In this document: piece by piece, positions 44,991-55,571 of the stretch
Layout: every line of letters starts with the position of its first letter
Numbering within the stretch: the stretch's first letter is position 1
Assembly (NCBI GenBank): GCA_014607495.2
Contig: CP053154.1
Span: forward strand, 2,294,001 to 2,358,000
DNA: 64,000 bases
Source: Carposina sasakii
Taxonomy: Eukaryota > Arthropoda > Insecta > Lepidoptera > Carposinidae
Direction: 5' to 3'
The notes under the pieces: generated by a model
Databases searched by the model: none
Seen by the model: the letters and a program-made list of their open reading frames with translations, nothing else
Told to the model about the DNA's origin: nothing
Made by a program: the position numbers and the translations under genes

Positions 44991-45424
44991 CGATAGTTAT
45001 CTGTAGTGAGCATTTTTCATCGCCATATTATTCCTTTTCTTATAACCCGTATAAGTCAGTTATAGGTTATTTCCACAAATTTATGCCGAGCAGCAGGTGC
45101 ACTTTGAAGGCTCGATCTTGCCAGCTCCAGTGGCCCGTGAACGTCAGGTACGGTCAACGGTCGGGTACGTTCTGAAACGTTGCCGCCGTTGGCTGGCTGG
45201 GATTTTCCTTTGTTTTTTTAAACCGACCCAAGAGATGGGACAAAGGATCTATCAGTTTTAGCCTCGTGAAAATCTATGTGAACTGAGACGTAACGGTAAT
45301 ATAATTTAGATGATATCTGTAGTAGTGGATAAAAGTTTAATGGAGAAGTCTGAAATGTAATATATCGGGTAGAATTTGTCTAGGTTTTACTTAGTTTTTG
45401 TAAATTTTAGGTCATTTTTATATA
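44991..45424. other. Unique; GC-rich patch
   Basis: 45080-45205 is GC-rich (TCAACGGTCGGGTACG, GTTGCCGCCGTTGGCTGG) and matches nothing here. Confidence 0.35.
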
Positions 45425-45600
45425 CTATAGACTAGTTGTCGCATGGACTACAGAATGTAGCCTATATTTTTTTCCGAACTTTCAACTACCTATATAAATA
45501 TGCAAAATTTTAAAAAGATTTGTTGAGTCAATAAAGCGTGAAGATTTAGGTAATAAACTTAGAAACAAACACACTTTCGCATTTATAATATAAGTTGGGA
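45425..45600 (+). repeat. E-type repeat, decayed
   Basis: ACTAGTTGTCGCATGGACTA, CAGAATGTAGCCTATATT, ACACACTTTCGCATTTATAA TATAAG. Confidence 0.55.
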
Positions 45601-46004
45601 TTGGGATCCAATTTTTCATTGACAGTATTAATTAATTAAACTTTTCACTTTTGGTGAGGTTAAATTGAGTAGACTTCATAATTGCGACTTCATAGTATGG
45701 CCTCCCGTATATTAAGGCATTAAGCTCGCTCTTGTATAGAATGTCTTTATAGTCCAACTCACTACTGTAAACCTATCTATACTAATTATTTAGAAGAGTA
45801 AAATTGAAAACCTTCTAACAGCCTACTCTCTTTATCCACATCAGTAACAACTCTGTAAAAAGGGTCTCAGGTAACAAATTTCGGTGTTAGTCTTTGATCA
45901 TATTTATTATCATTTATTTCATTAATAATTAACTTTATTTGCATGAATAAATAAGTAAATTGAAACAACATTAATTTGTTACTGAAATGAAGAAAACATA
46001 TACA
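45601..46004. other. Unique sequence
   Basis: No recognised feature. Confidence 0.35.
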
Positions 46005-46215
46005 TATAGTCACGCCCATTCTCACCCAAAGAGGTTGGGCAAAAGTGAGCAAATTACTCACCCAGTATTCACCAGTAATCTTCTTCAATCAATTAATAAA
46101 ATTAAAATAATTTAATTCTTAAGTCGCACGTGGCAAAAGGTGAGGCTATCGCCGCTTTTCAGAATTAAGAATCATGAACAAACAAAATATCGTCTTTAGT
46201 AACCGGAGGTTAAGA
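46005..46215 (+). repeat. D repeat
   Basis: ATAGTCACGCCCATTCTCAC, CCAAAGAGGTTGGGCAAAAG, TCGCACGTGGCAAAAGGTGA, GGCTATCGCCGCTTTTCAGA. Longest D copy in the window. Confidence 0.6.
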
Positions 46216-46821
46216 GACAAGTTTGCAGGAAATGTGATTAATCTGGCGCAGTTAAGATGCATAACGACCCCAAACTGATACGAAATCCATTAGATTTTGA
46301 AGTTAGTTCGAGCGTTTATCCATTGCTGCACGGGCCGAGCTAGTTTTGCTAAAATCTTAATGGCTCACCCATTGCTGCCTGAAGCTTGTTTCAGCTATAA
46401 TCTTGGCTTATATAAATTTGACTTCGGGATCTCCCTTATGATGCTGCAGTTCTGGCTGGGGAACTCCGCTGTATTTATATTGCGGAAAACTAAGGTGTTG
46501 CTTTGGTTCTTTTGATTCTCTCATTAGCATTTTTCTTGGCAAATTACAAACTTTGTGCCTTTAAATAAAGGTAGGTAGGTACTAACATAATAAATGGAAC
46601 ATAGTATTTTATATAAATGAAAAACATGGTTACCATTAAAGTTTTCTCGTGCTCTTACTATATTTTATTAAATATAAATAACAAGGAAAATGAGAATTTT
46701 AATTTCAACATTTTTTCTCTGTTCACTGACCAAGCAATAATAATATTGCGATCTTTTATAAAAGATTTCTTACCTATTAGAAACCGGAAAGTTCTTATAC
46801 GGGTATCTATTCACGTAAGCA
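46216..46821. other. Mostly unique; C fragment
   Basis: 46428-46482 (GGATCTCCCTTATGATGCTG, CAGTTCTGGCTGGGGAAC) is a C-repeat remnant in plus sense. The frame at 46617-46922 is AT-driven and unrecognisable. Confidence 0.35.
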
Positions 46822-47175
46822 GTCAGTACCTTTTTACCCAACTGCGTCAGATGGAGTGTTATATTTTTCGAGCGTATGTTCGACATATACCTAAGTACAT
46901 TTCAGCGGCACGCTGTCTATAGCCAAAATCAGGGGTTCCCAAACTTTTTGTCGACTGCCCACTTTGAGAATAAATTATTTTTTAGCACCCCATTTGTTCA
47001 CCTACTTAAAAACTACTACAACTACCAAGCCTCTACACAACGCCCCAATTTTTTTTTCTTGGTCTCTTACCACCCTCTTTCAGGTTTGCAGCGCCCATAA
47101 TGGGGCGTTATCGCCCACTTTGGGAAAGGCTGGCCTAAATGGGATTGTCGTATTTGAGCTTGAGAGGTATTATTA
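46822..47175 (+). repeat. X repeat split by a hAT-like MITE
   Basis: Left part 46822-46929 (TTTTTACCCAACTGCGTCAG, TTTCGAGCGTATGTTC, GCGGCACGCTGTCTATAGCC). Right part 47133-47175 (GGGATTGTCGTATTTGAGCT, TGAGAGGTATTATTAG). The copy at 52322-52433 is continuous through this site. Confidence 0.65.
46930..47132. mobile_element. hAT-like MITE, 203 bp, 8-bp target duplication
   Basis: Starts CAGGGGTTCCCAAACTTTTT and ends CTTTGGGAAAGGCTG, so the terminal repeats are CAGGGGTTCCCAAA and CAGCCTTTCCCAAA. Flanks are GCCAAAAT (46922-46929) and GCCTAAAT (47133-47140), an 8-bp duplication with one change. CCCACTTTG and GCCCACTTTGGG sit near both ends in inner arms. No transposase. These are hallmarks of hAT non-autonomous elements. 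Confidence 0.85.
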
Positions 47176-48136
47176 GATTTCGTCTTACCGCCAATTTCTA
47201 TAACTGGATCTTGAGAGATTTTTTGCATATCTCAGATTTAATCTTCAATTGTTTTCATACAAAATTTCAAATTTTGATCTCTCGTATAAAAATTGGCCGT
47301 AAGTAGTGAGAGTGTGTCGTAGAAGTGGCTCAAAATTTTCACGCAAACGATTTCTTTTTAAATAATGGGGTTATTTTTTAAACAGATCATAGAGTCATCG
47401 TCAGTCGGGAAGAAGCATGGAGAAGGTATAAAAGAGGAGGTGGGACTATGAACTGAGTCGTGTGGCAATCGTGAGGCCGTGACGTTATGATAGGGGCAGA
47501 GCTTCAGGACTAGTGTGTGTAACGCAGTAGCTGTAACCACATGCTTATACAAGTAGTTTGGCTCGTCACTACAAGGTAGTTTCTATGTGAATGGGCAGGA
47601 CTACAGTGTTAGGATGCCCTCCTCGTCCCATACTTCACCCCCGCTCAGCGGCACACTATTTTTGTATGAAAATATACTTAGCTGCTGCTCCTCTTTTATT
47701 TCTTCCCAATGGGAAGGAGTCCTATATTAGCTGTTTATTATGCACATGACTCTGTATGTACGTACGCATTCCAGTAGGTGTGTAGTAGAATTCCTAGAAT
47801 TAACTGCATACCGTGTGCCAATGGACATGCATAGCTGTTTGCTACAAAGTTACATCTTACGTAGCGATCAATATCGATGAGACGATAACGAGAGCCGGCT
47901 ATAACTCCACCACATGGCGCTGCACGTGACAAACACTGGAGCAATATGGGAGCACGTCGTTTTTATACTGTATCAGCATGATTAAATTTGTTTTAGCCTC
48001 ATAGCAGACGCTGTCTCTATTCGTGATCAAGTTTTAGAGAAACGTAGCATCAATTTTAGTTCTTCTGATAGGCTATCTGACGTTTGGAAAAATCGGCCCT
48101 AGCCCCGTAAAAGTATGAGAATTAAATGAGGATAAA
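47176..48136. other. Unique, moderately GC-rich sequence
   Basis: A TATAAAAG word at 47426-47433 is isolated. 47380-47945 is less AT-rich than most unique DNA here, with short frames on the minus strand and no recognisable domain. Confidence 0.35.
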
Positions 48137-48351
48137 GCCTTGAGCACACTGGACACGTATGCGTACACGTAAGCGTAGACGTACACGTACCTCTGAGTTG
48201 TAATGTATGTAACTGTATAGGCACGGGCAGACCGGATGCGTATGCGTAGACGTAAGCATAGACGTCAAGCGGTGACAGTTCCATACATAACTCAGGGGTA
48301 CGTGTACGTCTACGCTTACGTGCACGCATACGCATCGGGTGTGCTCGAGGC
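48137..48351. mobile_element. M1 foldback MITE, about 215 bp
   Basis: Arms GCCTTGAGCACACTGGACAC and, reverse-complemented from the right, GCCTCGAGCACACCCGATGC, continuing into the ACGTAAGCGTAGACGTACAC series. Nine ACGT tetramers. A central block GGCAGACCGGATGCGTATGC repeats the arm sequence directly. Flanks read AATGAGGAT on both sides (within 48124-48133 and 48355-48363) instead of TTAA. Confidence 0.75.
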
Positions 48352-50403
48352 TTCAATGAGGATGTGGTACTGGTGAAAAATTGTACATTCATTAATCCTC
48401 TTCTACACTAGCAATATTCATGTATTTTTAAATTCCTACGTCTAGCTAGTAAACTAGTTTCCCTTACAGCCGTATGGCAGTCAGAACATAACAATTAAGT
48501 AAAGAAAGAATTTACGAGTTGACTTGCCTTATTAATGGCTCTACATTTGTACATTTTTAGTTAAATCTATTATCATAACCGTAAACGAAGAGAGAAATTA
48601 AGTCGCTAATAACACACATTTATTATTTGAGCGCTTCTCAAACACGCGTGCACAAACAAACTTTGCCAATTCGCCTTAATAAGCCAACAAATCACCTACT
48701 TAAACGGCACTTAAAACACCCGAATCACGATCCACATAAACATTATACCATTCTTCAGCTTGTTAGCGATGAGTACTTTAGTACCCACTGATTATCGCGC
48801 CGGGAGAAAATTAAAACGGTATTTCGTGGTTGAAACAATTTGCGGATCGCGTGATGCCACAAAATACTGCGAGGTATCTATTTAAGTTGGCGTAGAACAG
48901 TCATTAAGTCGTGTAATTGCTTCCCCTATAACGTTTACTTTACCTACGCATTCTTAATTGGAGCCGAGTGAAGAGTTATTACCTATTACGACTGATAGGT
49001 TAGGAGCTGTTTAATTTGGAATAGGCGGTTTGGGATTTTGTTTTAATTGAGTGTTTGATATAGTTGAAAATGATTATTGTTTCTTCAATAGTTTGGGTTG
49101 TGATTGTATTGTGTGCGTGACCTTGGCCATTTACATTATGTTAAGTTTGACTACGAGTATTTTATTCTTAAAATAAGAAAGACAAATCAATTATAAGTAA
49201 AATTTTATATTTCTGGCCGAAATGTTCTGAACCTTTGTCTTAAAGAGAGATTAAGAAATGTTTCCTCATGCATTTCCTCCATTTTCCAGTCCTTATTTAA
49301 AACTGCCAGATTCACTCTTTAAAAAGGTCCAATTCAACCACGAGTATTGGATTTGTTTTGCAACTATTTAATATACCTAGTTCTAATTTATATAAAGCGA
49401 AAACTTGTGCGAATGTTCATATAATTTTTATCCTTTTGTGTTTCTGAAACTCAACCAAACAACAAAAACCGCATCCAATCCAACAGTATAGTTAAATGAA
49501 ATTTCGGTTTACACAAACCGAAATTAATCACAGTAACTTACGCGAGTACATTTACAGCAAAAACTTGATTTTAATTAGGAAAGTTCAACAATTATCTGTT
49601 TTGCTCCACCTTGGGAAACTAGTAGATATCCGCTCGTTCCGAGCAAATTGGAATTGTTTGCTTGTACAGTGCAATGTCGTTAATCTCCACTCATTCAATG
49701 CTTTTTAATTTATTTCGATCTAGCTAAGAAAACACGTTAAATGCTTTTGGCATTGCGATCTTAAGTAGAAATTGAAATAGTATTGTTAAATATTAAATCA
49801 CAGGTGTACCCATTATTTCAAACTGTTAAACTATAGGGTTAACTTATTTTACTCCGTATATTAAGTACAGATCTAACATTTTAAATATAATTAAAACCTT
49901 GTTCTCTCGAGCGATGCGCTTACAATTTATCATTGATGTTAAAAATATGACTAAAATAAAATTCTGCCATCTCTATTTTTGAAAACACAGCTGTGTGTTT
50001 ATTTCAAAGTTTTAAAACCTTGTTTTACTACTCAGCAATGAGTGACGAGTAGTAGACGAGTTGCATTGCATCCCGCAGGCGGTCTGTAAAGCTATAGTTT
50101 TTGGCATATAGGTGCAATCATAGAACACAAACGAAAATCGGCACGACATGTTATTATGAAAAGTTTCTTCACGAGCTTCCTAGGAAGCTGAAGCTTAATA
50201 ATTAGTCCGTGTTCAGTCCAACCTAATTGTCAGCCGCCGAAATTAAGCTAACGTTACGCAGTTCATTGTATTTCACACATTCATCTAAGATTTCACATGT
50301 ATTTCATATCAAGCAACCATAGTAAAAGTAAGTTTCCGAGTTATTCAAGGTTAATTAAATAGGTACTATAAGTGGTTATATACGCCAAAATGTATACCTT
50401 ATT
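48352..50403. other. Unique sequence with a perfect hairpin
   Basis: About 2 kb without recognised repeats. AATTTCGGTTT, loop ACAC, AAACCGAAATT at 49500-49525 is an 11-bp perfect hairpin. 48590-48970 is comparatively GC-rich. No gene. Confidence 0.4.
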
Positions 50404-50796
50404 GGAACGAAGTTCCTTACGGCAGGCTTGGAGGAGATAGGGATTTTGCTGCGCGACCGAACTAAAAAAAATGTAACAGTAAAACCGTAAGAAAAAGTGC
50501 GTGGAATAAAACCGTTAAATGAGACGTGCGCAGGCGCGACAGTCGTATACACAAGCGAGTAGTGTATAATACCTTTCTCTTTCTCCCTCTTTCTTTTCGT
50601 TCTTTCATCCCTTCTCTCTCTATTACTACTCCACCCCGCCAATGCATAGTATATACTCATGAATTCATGGACAAGCACGTGGCGAATACTCACATTATTA
50701 AAATGTATGTAACATTTTAAACCTAAATAAAATTGAGCACAATTTTTCTTTTACAAATTGTGTCGATTCTACATTAGCTGAAGGAATTTCGTTCCT
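50404..50796. mobile_element. Possible foldback element (GGAACGAARTTCC ends)
   Basis: Left end TTGGAACGAAGTTCCTTACG; right end, reverse-complemented, TAGGAACGAAATTCCTTCAG. The 13-base terminal word is itself palindromic. Inside are a pyrimidine-rich run (TTCTCTTTCTCCCTCTTTC, about 50575) and no domain. Opposed frames across it are composition effects. Ends and class uncertain. Confidence 0.4.
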
Positions 50797-51074
50797 ACCT
50801 GGTGGCTCACGATACCACATTTAATTTATTTAATATCTGAGTAATTAAACCATCTGCCAGCGGCTAATCGTCCTGACCCAGTGTCGGACAAGTTAACTCC
50901 AATTGAAAAGTCAATTAGCTTAACTCGGTAATAGTCTACAATATACCGACACCTGCTAAGAAATTTATATTGAGTGAATTAAATAGATTTAAGTCCAACG
51001 ACCTTATTAGATTAAAAAAACTTGATTTACAGATGTTTTAATATACTCTGAATAAAGCCAAAACAAAATTAGTG
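50797..51074. other. Unique sequence
   Basis: Nothing recognised. Confidence 0.3.
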
Positions 51075-51235
51075 ACTGGAAATCACAAGTTTATTTTTTA
51101 AATTTGTATGGACATTCCGGAGTTGTTTAGGAATTCTCCACACTATCTGGATAAATAAATATGTGAGTTTGAGTCTCAAATTTTGTAAATAGGTTACAGT
51201 GGGTAATTCATATTTTTGCTTAACATATCCCCTAT
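51075..51235. mobile_element. T1 relic
   Basis: AAGTTTATTTTTTAAATTTG, ATGGACATTCCGGAGTTGTT, TAGGAATTCTCCACACTATC, TTACAGTGGGTAATTCAT, GCTTAACATATCCCC align with the right two thirds of 43294-43567. The terminal repeat is lost. Confidence 0.55.
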
Positions 51236-51470
51236 ATATCTGCCTACAGCCAGTATATCTGCAATACCGCTAGCAAGCACCGGGGCTCACAGGAACTCGC
51301 CGCTTGTCCGAGCTTTGGTGCTGCTTAATGCGCTTCTGGCTTCAGCACCTGAATGTTACGTTTGCAAGCGGATGGACGGTTGTGTGTCGGGATTGTCTGA
51401 GATACTGTAAGATAGCGAATGATAGGTAACAACTGTATGTCTTAGTTCGTAATTTATTTAATTACTAGTG
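51236..51470. other. Unique sequence
   Basis: GC-richer 51260-51390; no domain in the short frame. Confidence 0.3.
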
Positions 51471-51778
51471 GACTACTGAAAAACCAAAATGTCAAAATTA
51501 TTCGGGATAAAAACATTTTCCCGGGATAAAAAGTAACCTATATGTTAAGTGGGACCTGTCACAATATATTCCTGAAAACTGCATCGAAATCGGTTCAGCC
51601 ATTTCTGAGATTAGCGTGCACAAACGCACAGATAAACAGACAAACCGACAAACAGACAAAAATTCCAAAAATCATTCTTTTGGTTACTATTGCGTTGATA
51701 AAGGACTCCTATAATATTTTTTCTCGTATATCTTCCATGTACAGATAGCTCTCCGTTACATTTTTATTATATGTATAG
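51471..51778 (+). repeat. E repeat, near full length
   Basis: TTACTAGTGGACTACTG, ATTATTCGGGATAAAAACAT, TTTCCCGGGATAAAAAGTAA, ATATATTCCTGAAAACTGCA, GAGATTAGCGTGCACAAACG, a CAGAYAAACAGACAAA run, and an end in TTTTTATTATATGTATAGA. The head is shortened compared with 54323. Confidence 0.75.
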
Positions 51779-52321
51779 AAGATTTACCTACCTTAAATTA
51801 TTTACCTTTCATGGCGTATTGGCGCAAGCTCAGTAATGCTTTGAAAATGTTTTTTGATTAATTAAAGATGTATTTCTATTACATCCTGTATAAAATTAAA
51901 CCTACCTATTTGTTCTAGTAAATATAATATATCTCTACTACTTCCCCATTCACCCTAACACGACACGGGTAATGGATATTGAATTTATAACCCAAAATAC
52001 GCGATGTGTATGCTACTTCAATAATGAAGTCCCATAGCTTTAACTGAAACGGAATAAAATAAACGAAGTTCATTACAAATTGTACCGACACTAGCGCTAC
52101 CTGAAGAGACTTTAATACAAAATCTAATTATAGAGGAAATACTGTCTACTCCTTAATATTACTTGTACTAAAACCAGCAGGGAGACCCTATTCGAGAGAT
52201 TTGTGTAATTTAGATAAAAGGATTTTAAAATAATTAGTATTCTAATTTGGTTTAGTGATTGTCTCTCTTGGTTTCTCCAGGATTCTCAGTGGGGGCGTCG
52301 AGCTATCCTGTCAATACCAGA
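51779..52321. other. Unique; possible T1 terminus
   Basis: ATTACATCCTGTATAA at 51880-51895 resembles the right end of T1 followed by TA, but there is no clear body. Nothing else recognised. Confidence 0.3.
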
Positions 52322-52700
52322 AATTGGTGAAATATGTTTTTTAAAGTATGTGTATGTATGAATTTTTCTTTGGCACGCTCTACGATCTTTAAAGCCTAAA
52401 GGGCTTGTCGCATTTGAGCTTGAGTGGTATTAAGGCTCGAGCACACCGGATGCATGTGCGTGCACGTAAGCGTAGACGTATACAGGTACGTATACGAGTT
52501 GTAATGTATGGAACTGTATAAGCACGGGCAGACCGGATGCGTCTGCGTAGACGTAAGCATAGACGTCAAGCGGTGACAGTTCTATACATTAAACTCGGAG
52601 GTACGTGTACGTCTACGCTTACGTGCACGCACACGCATCCGGTGTGCTCGAGCCTTAAGATAGTCGTCGTATTAGTGTGACACTATGTCAAAATTTTTAC
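52322..52700 (+). repeat. X repeat split by an M1 element
   Basis: Left part 52322-52433 (TATGTTTTTTAAAGTATG, CTTTGGCACGCTCTACG, AAGCCTAAAGGGCTTGTCGC, GAGCTTGAGTGGTATTAA). Right part 52655-52700 (TTAAGATAGTCGTCG). The copy at 47133-47175 is not interrupted at this position. Confidence 0.65.
52434..52654. mobile_element. M1 foldback MITE, 221 bp, TTAA-flanked
   Basis: Perfectly matched ends GGCTCGAGCACACCGGATGC, flanked by TTAA at 52430-52433 and 52655-52658. Arms of about 80 bases form a near-complete foldback. Eight ACGT tetramers. The centre (GGGCAGACCGGATGCG) is a direct repeat of the arm. There is no open frame. TTAA duplication is known from piggyBac-type elements, but the GGC start is not the usual piggyBac end, so class is open. 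Confidence 0.85.
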
Positions 52701-52877
52701 GCAGTAAAAGTTTTTGATTTACAACATTTATAACTAAGATACATTTCTAACAATAAGTGCCGTAAATTATACGACGTAAATAATTAAATTTTAACATGCC
52801 CGTATTTGTTACGTCATTATTAAATCAAGACAAACACACCTAAACCACATCGCACAGAGCAGAAATATACAGTCATA
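52701..52877. other. Unique sequence
   Basis: Nothing recognised. Confidence 0.3.
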
Positions 52878-53085
52878 GTAACTTAGTCCCACGTTAAGAT
52901 CCATAAGGTCTCGTGTGTGGGTACCAACAAAGCAATGGCTTATACATAGTTGGGTATAGAAACATCCATGACTCGAAAACAGACAATAATATTTATCATA
53001 TCAATGTGTGCTCCTGCCGGGATTGGAACACAGGACCTATGGCGTCGTAGGTAGAGTCCACTACCTACTACATCAATTGGCCGTC
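52878..53085 (-). mobile_element. SINE-B, diverged, tail lost
   Basis: Head GACGGCCAATTGATGTAG at 53085, B-box remnant GTTCCAATCCCGGCAGGAG, body CATGGATGTTTCTATACCCA, TTATGGATCTTAACGTGGG. More diverged than the other copies, hence probably older. Confidence 0.7.
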
Positions 53086-53193
53086 AAGGATAGGGTTTGT
53101 CCCCAGTATTCAGCTGCATGTACAAGTGTTGAGTACATAAATGGGACATGTAGTACAGATTAATGTATTAATAGTAATATAGTAAAATAGACT

Positions 53194-53272
53194 ATGGAAG
53201 TAGCCTTGTGGCGTACTGTGGGAGAGGCCTACGTCCAGCAGTGGACTGCAATAGGCTGAAGACGAAGATGAA
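53194..53272 (+). mobile_element. R repeat, last 80 bases
   Basis: AGTAGCCTTGTGGCGTACTG, AGAGGCCTACGTCCAGCAGT, GGACTGCAATAGGCTGAAGA. Strong 5' truncation; the retained piece is exactly the RTE-related tail. Confidence 0.75.
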
Positions 53273-54056
53273 GTAATATAGAGGGTTACTAGAGTTTAAC
53301 ATAAATACAAATAAATTTATGTATCTTTATCCATCTCTACAAAGGCCCTTCATCTTTGTCAAGGCTTACCGCAGACGTTTTCATAATTTGAGCGAACATT
53401 CTATTTAAAATTAGTTGTAAAATATCCAATTTATTTCCAAAGTCGGTAAACCACGATTTAATAAAAGGATTCGAAATATAACACTCGTACAATATCTATA
53501 CATATAATAAAAATGTAATCTTAAATATACTTGCGTAAACAGTCAAAAACGTACTTCAAAAATTTCCAAATATAACATAAAACATATGCACATAAAACAA
53601 ACTATTTGTAAATTTATAAACCCTTCGTAGTCGAGAAAAATTATATCTATAGTTCTTAAGTAATAAAATAAGTCAAGTCAATATAAAAACCTTTTCAATG
53701 TTTAACAATTCATTCCAAAGTCTACATAATTCCTTGTAAGAAATATTCAATTTTTTCAAAGTTTTTCCTTTTATTATAAAGGGACGTCCCTGGTGAGCTC
53801 TCAAGTCGACTTTTTTTACAGAATCGCTTACGGAGTTGTATTTATTGACTTATAGTATTTCTATATCTTTGTTAGCTTTTTCTTAGAAATTATTTATTTT
53901 CTTAACGTAAAGGAAAAGCATTAAAACTTGATCTCATAACTTGTTATGCTCTATTTACTCAAAATTACGTATAATCGTAGATTAATGCATGCACTCTATA
54001 TAGCATATAGATTCTTTTGTAGGAAATATAGATAAATACATATATTGTGCTGGTTT
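53273..54056. other. AT-rich unique sequence
   Basis: No recognised feature. Confidence 0.35.
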
Positions 54057-54096
54057 CATCTATACCCGGCTGGGGTAGCCAGAACTGCTGGACAAT
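54057..54096 (-). repeat. C repeat fragment
   Basis: GGCTGGGGTAGCCAGAACTG and a few flanking bases of the 3' end only. Confidence 0.45.
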
Positions 54097-54110
54097 ATAA
54101 GAAAGAAATA

Positions 54111-54288
54111 ATTTATTTTTCGCCACAAACATTGAAATTTACAAGATAAAAATATAAAGTATGTCGTAAGCAATGTCATAAACATATATATATGCACATA
54201 AAATGTAGGTAGGTAAATACATACAAACATAATACTCTGCTTACGACATATAAAAGATGACACAAAAATCAGTGTGACGAAAAATTGG
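54111..54288. mobile_element. Possible foldback element, 178 bp
   Basis: TATTTTTCGCCACA at the left and, reverse-complemented, ATTTTTCGTCACAC at the right. A perfect inner pair TATGTCGTAAGCA (54160-54172) and TGCTTACGACATA (54238-54250). No target duplication established. Confidence 0.45.
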
Positions 54289-54322
54289 TCGCCAAGCATA
54301 ATAATGTTATATAGTATACGTA

Positions 54323-54644
54323 TACTAGTGGACGCCCGCGACTCCGTCCGCGTGGACTACAGAATAAACAAAATGTCGAAATTGTCCAGGATAAAAACAT
54401 TTTCCTGGGATAAAAAGTAGCCTATAAGTGGGACCTGTTACAATATATTCCTGAAAACCGCATCGAAATCGGTTCAGTCGTTTCTGAGATTAGCGTGCAC
54501 AAACGCACAGACTAACAGTAAAAAATTCCAAAAAATCATACTTTTGGGTACTATTGCGTTGATAAAGGTCTCCTATAATATTTTTTCTCATATATCTTCC
54601 ATATAGACAGCGATCCGTAACATTTTTATTACATGCATAGAAGA
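54323..54644 (+). repeat. E repeat, full length
   Basis: TACTAGTGGACGCCCGCGAC, TCCGTCCGCGTGGACTACAG, AATTGTCCAGGATAAAAACA, ATCGAAATCGGTTCAGTCGT, GCGTGCACAAACGCACAGAC, TTTTTTCTCATATATCTTCC, and CATTTTTATTACATGCATAG at the end. Best E copy. No long frame, so likely a retroelement 3' region or short non-autonomous element. Confidence 0.75.
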
Positions 54645-55571
54645 ATATAGAAGATAGATATATATGGATGATAAATTGAAAATGGCTTACACTCAAAAAT
54701 TCCATAGCTCCAAGAAATTTTCCATATTACACTCCTTGTAAATGTCAAAGCAAATTCATGTACCTGTTCAAGTTCTCTATACGAACGTCGTCAATGCTTT
54801 GAACTCGATAAAATTTCTGTGTGTTGGCGCATTGGACTCTCTAGAGTTCGGCGAAGTGTGCTACCTACTCAAGAGTTCTACGCATTACGCCCTAACATAA
54901 AAATGATTGACTATTATTATAATGTTACTTGAAAAACTTGACGAAAATTAATGATGGCTTTTTTCTATAAATGATAATTGCAATAAGTATGTTAATTATT
55001 TGATTGACGATAAACCTTAATTGAGTAGGTATAATTGTCAGTGGTAATATAATTGACGTAATTTTACAATATAACCAAAATCGAAATCTGTGATACACAG
55101 CTCGATAGCTTTGGTATAAAAATTTACAGTGTAAGACTCATAAACGTTAAGATATTAGACTGAAGTGCCATATTTATTACAATAATCGGAAACAGTGCAA
55201 AGGTTCGTGCCAAATTTTCTAAATTATGTAACATGAAGATAGTAAAAACACATGTATTAAATAAAAACAAACACCGCATTTCTCTGAGCTATGCTTATCA
55301 AGATATGCTCAAATTTCGGTGCACAGCTAGTGTCCGGCTATAACTCATGTAGAATGCAGAGTATTCTGTACCCGAAATAATTTTCTCATGCTGAGTATAC
55401 AACTATGTACATGGTGCTATTATTGTAAGCTACAGAACTTTATCCTGAAGCTCCCGACAACTTTATTGATCAAAGTAGGTTCAGATAAACATGGAAATGA
55501 TTGCTTTGGTTTTCGTTGTAACTTAGTTTGATTTATGTGTGGAAATTACTCAATTTATTTAACCTGTTCTT
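54645..55571. other. Unique sequence, no gene seen
   Basis: About 0.9 kb with no recognised repeat or frame. Confidence 0.4.

Noticed and set aside
46617..46922. 101-codon plus frame as a gene
   Set aside because: AT-driven composition, ends in an X repeat, no domain or homology that I can recognise.
47426..47433. Core promoter from TATAAAAG
   Set aside because: A lone TATA word in AT-rich DNA with no initiator, downstream element or gene.
50376..50693. 105-codon minus-strand frame as a gene
   Set aside because: It spans a pyrimidine-rich run inside a possible foldback element and has open frames on the other strand too; no recognisable features.
51880..51895. Another T1 MITE from ATTACATCCTGTATAA
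   Set aside because: Only the terminal word matches; no body or opposite end found nearby.
20461..53085. CRISPR-like or satellite array from the regularly recurring SINE-B copies
   Set aside because: Copies are kilobases apart, in both orientations, each with its own truncation and tail; they are dispersed retroposons.
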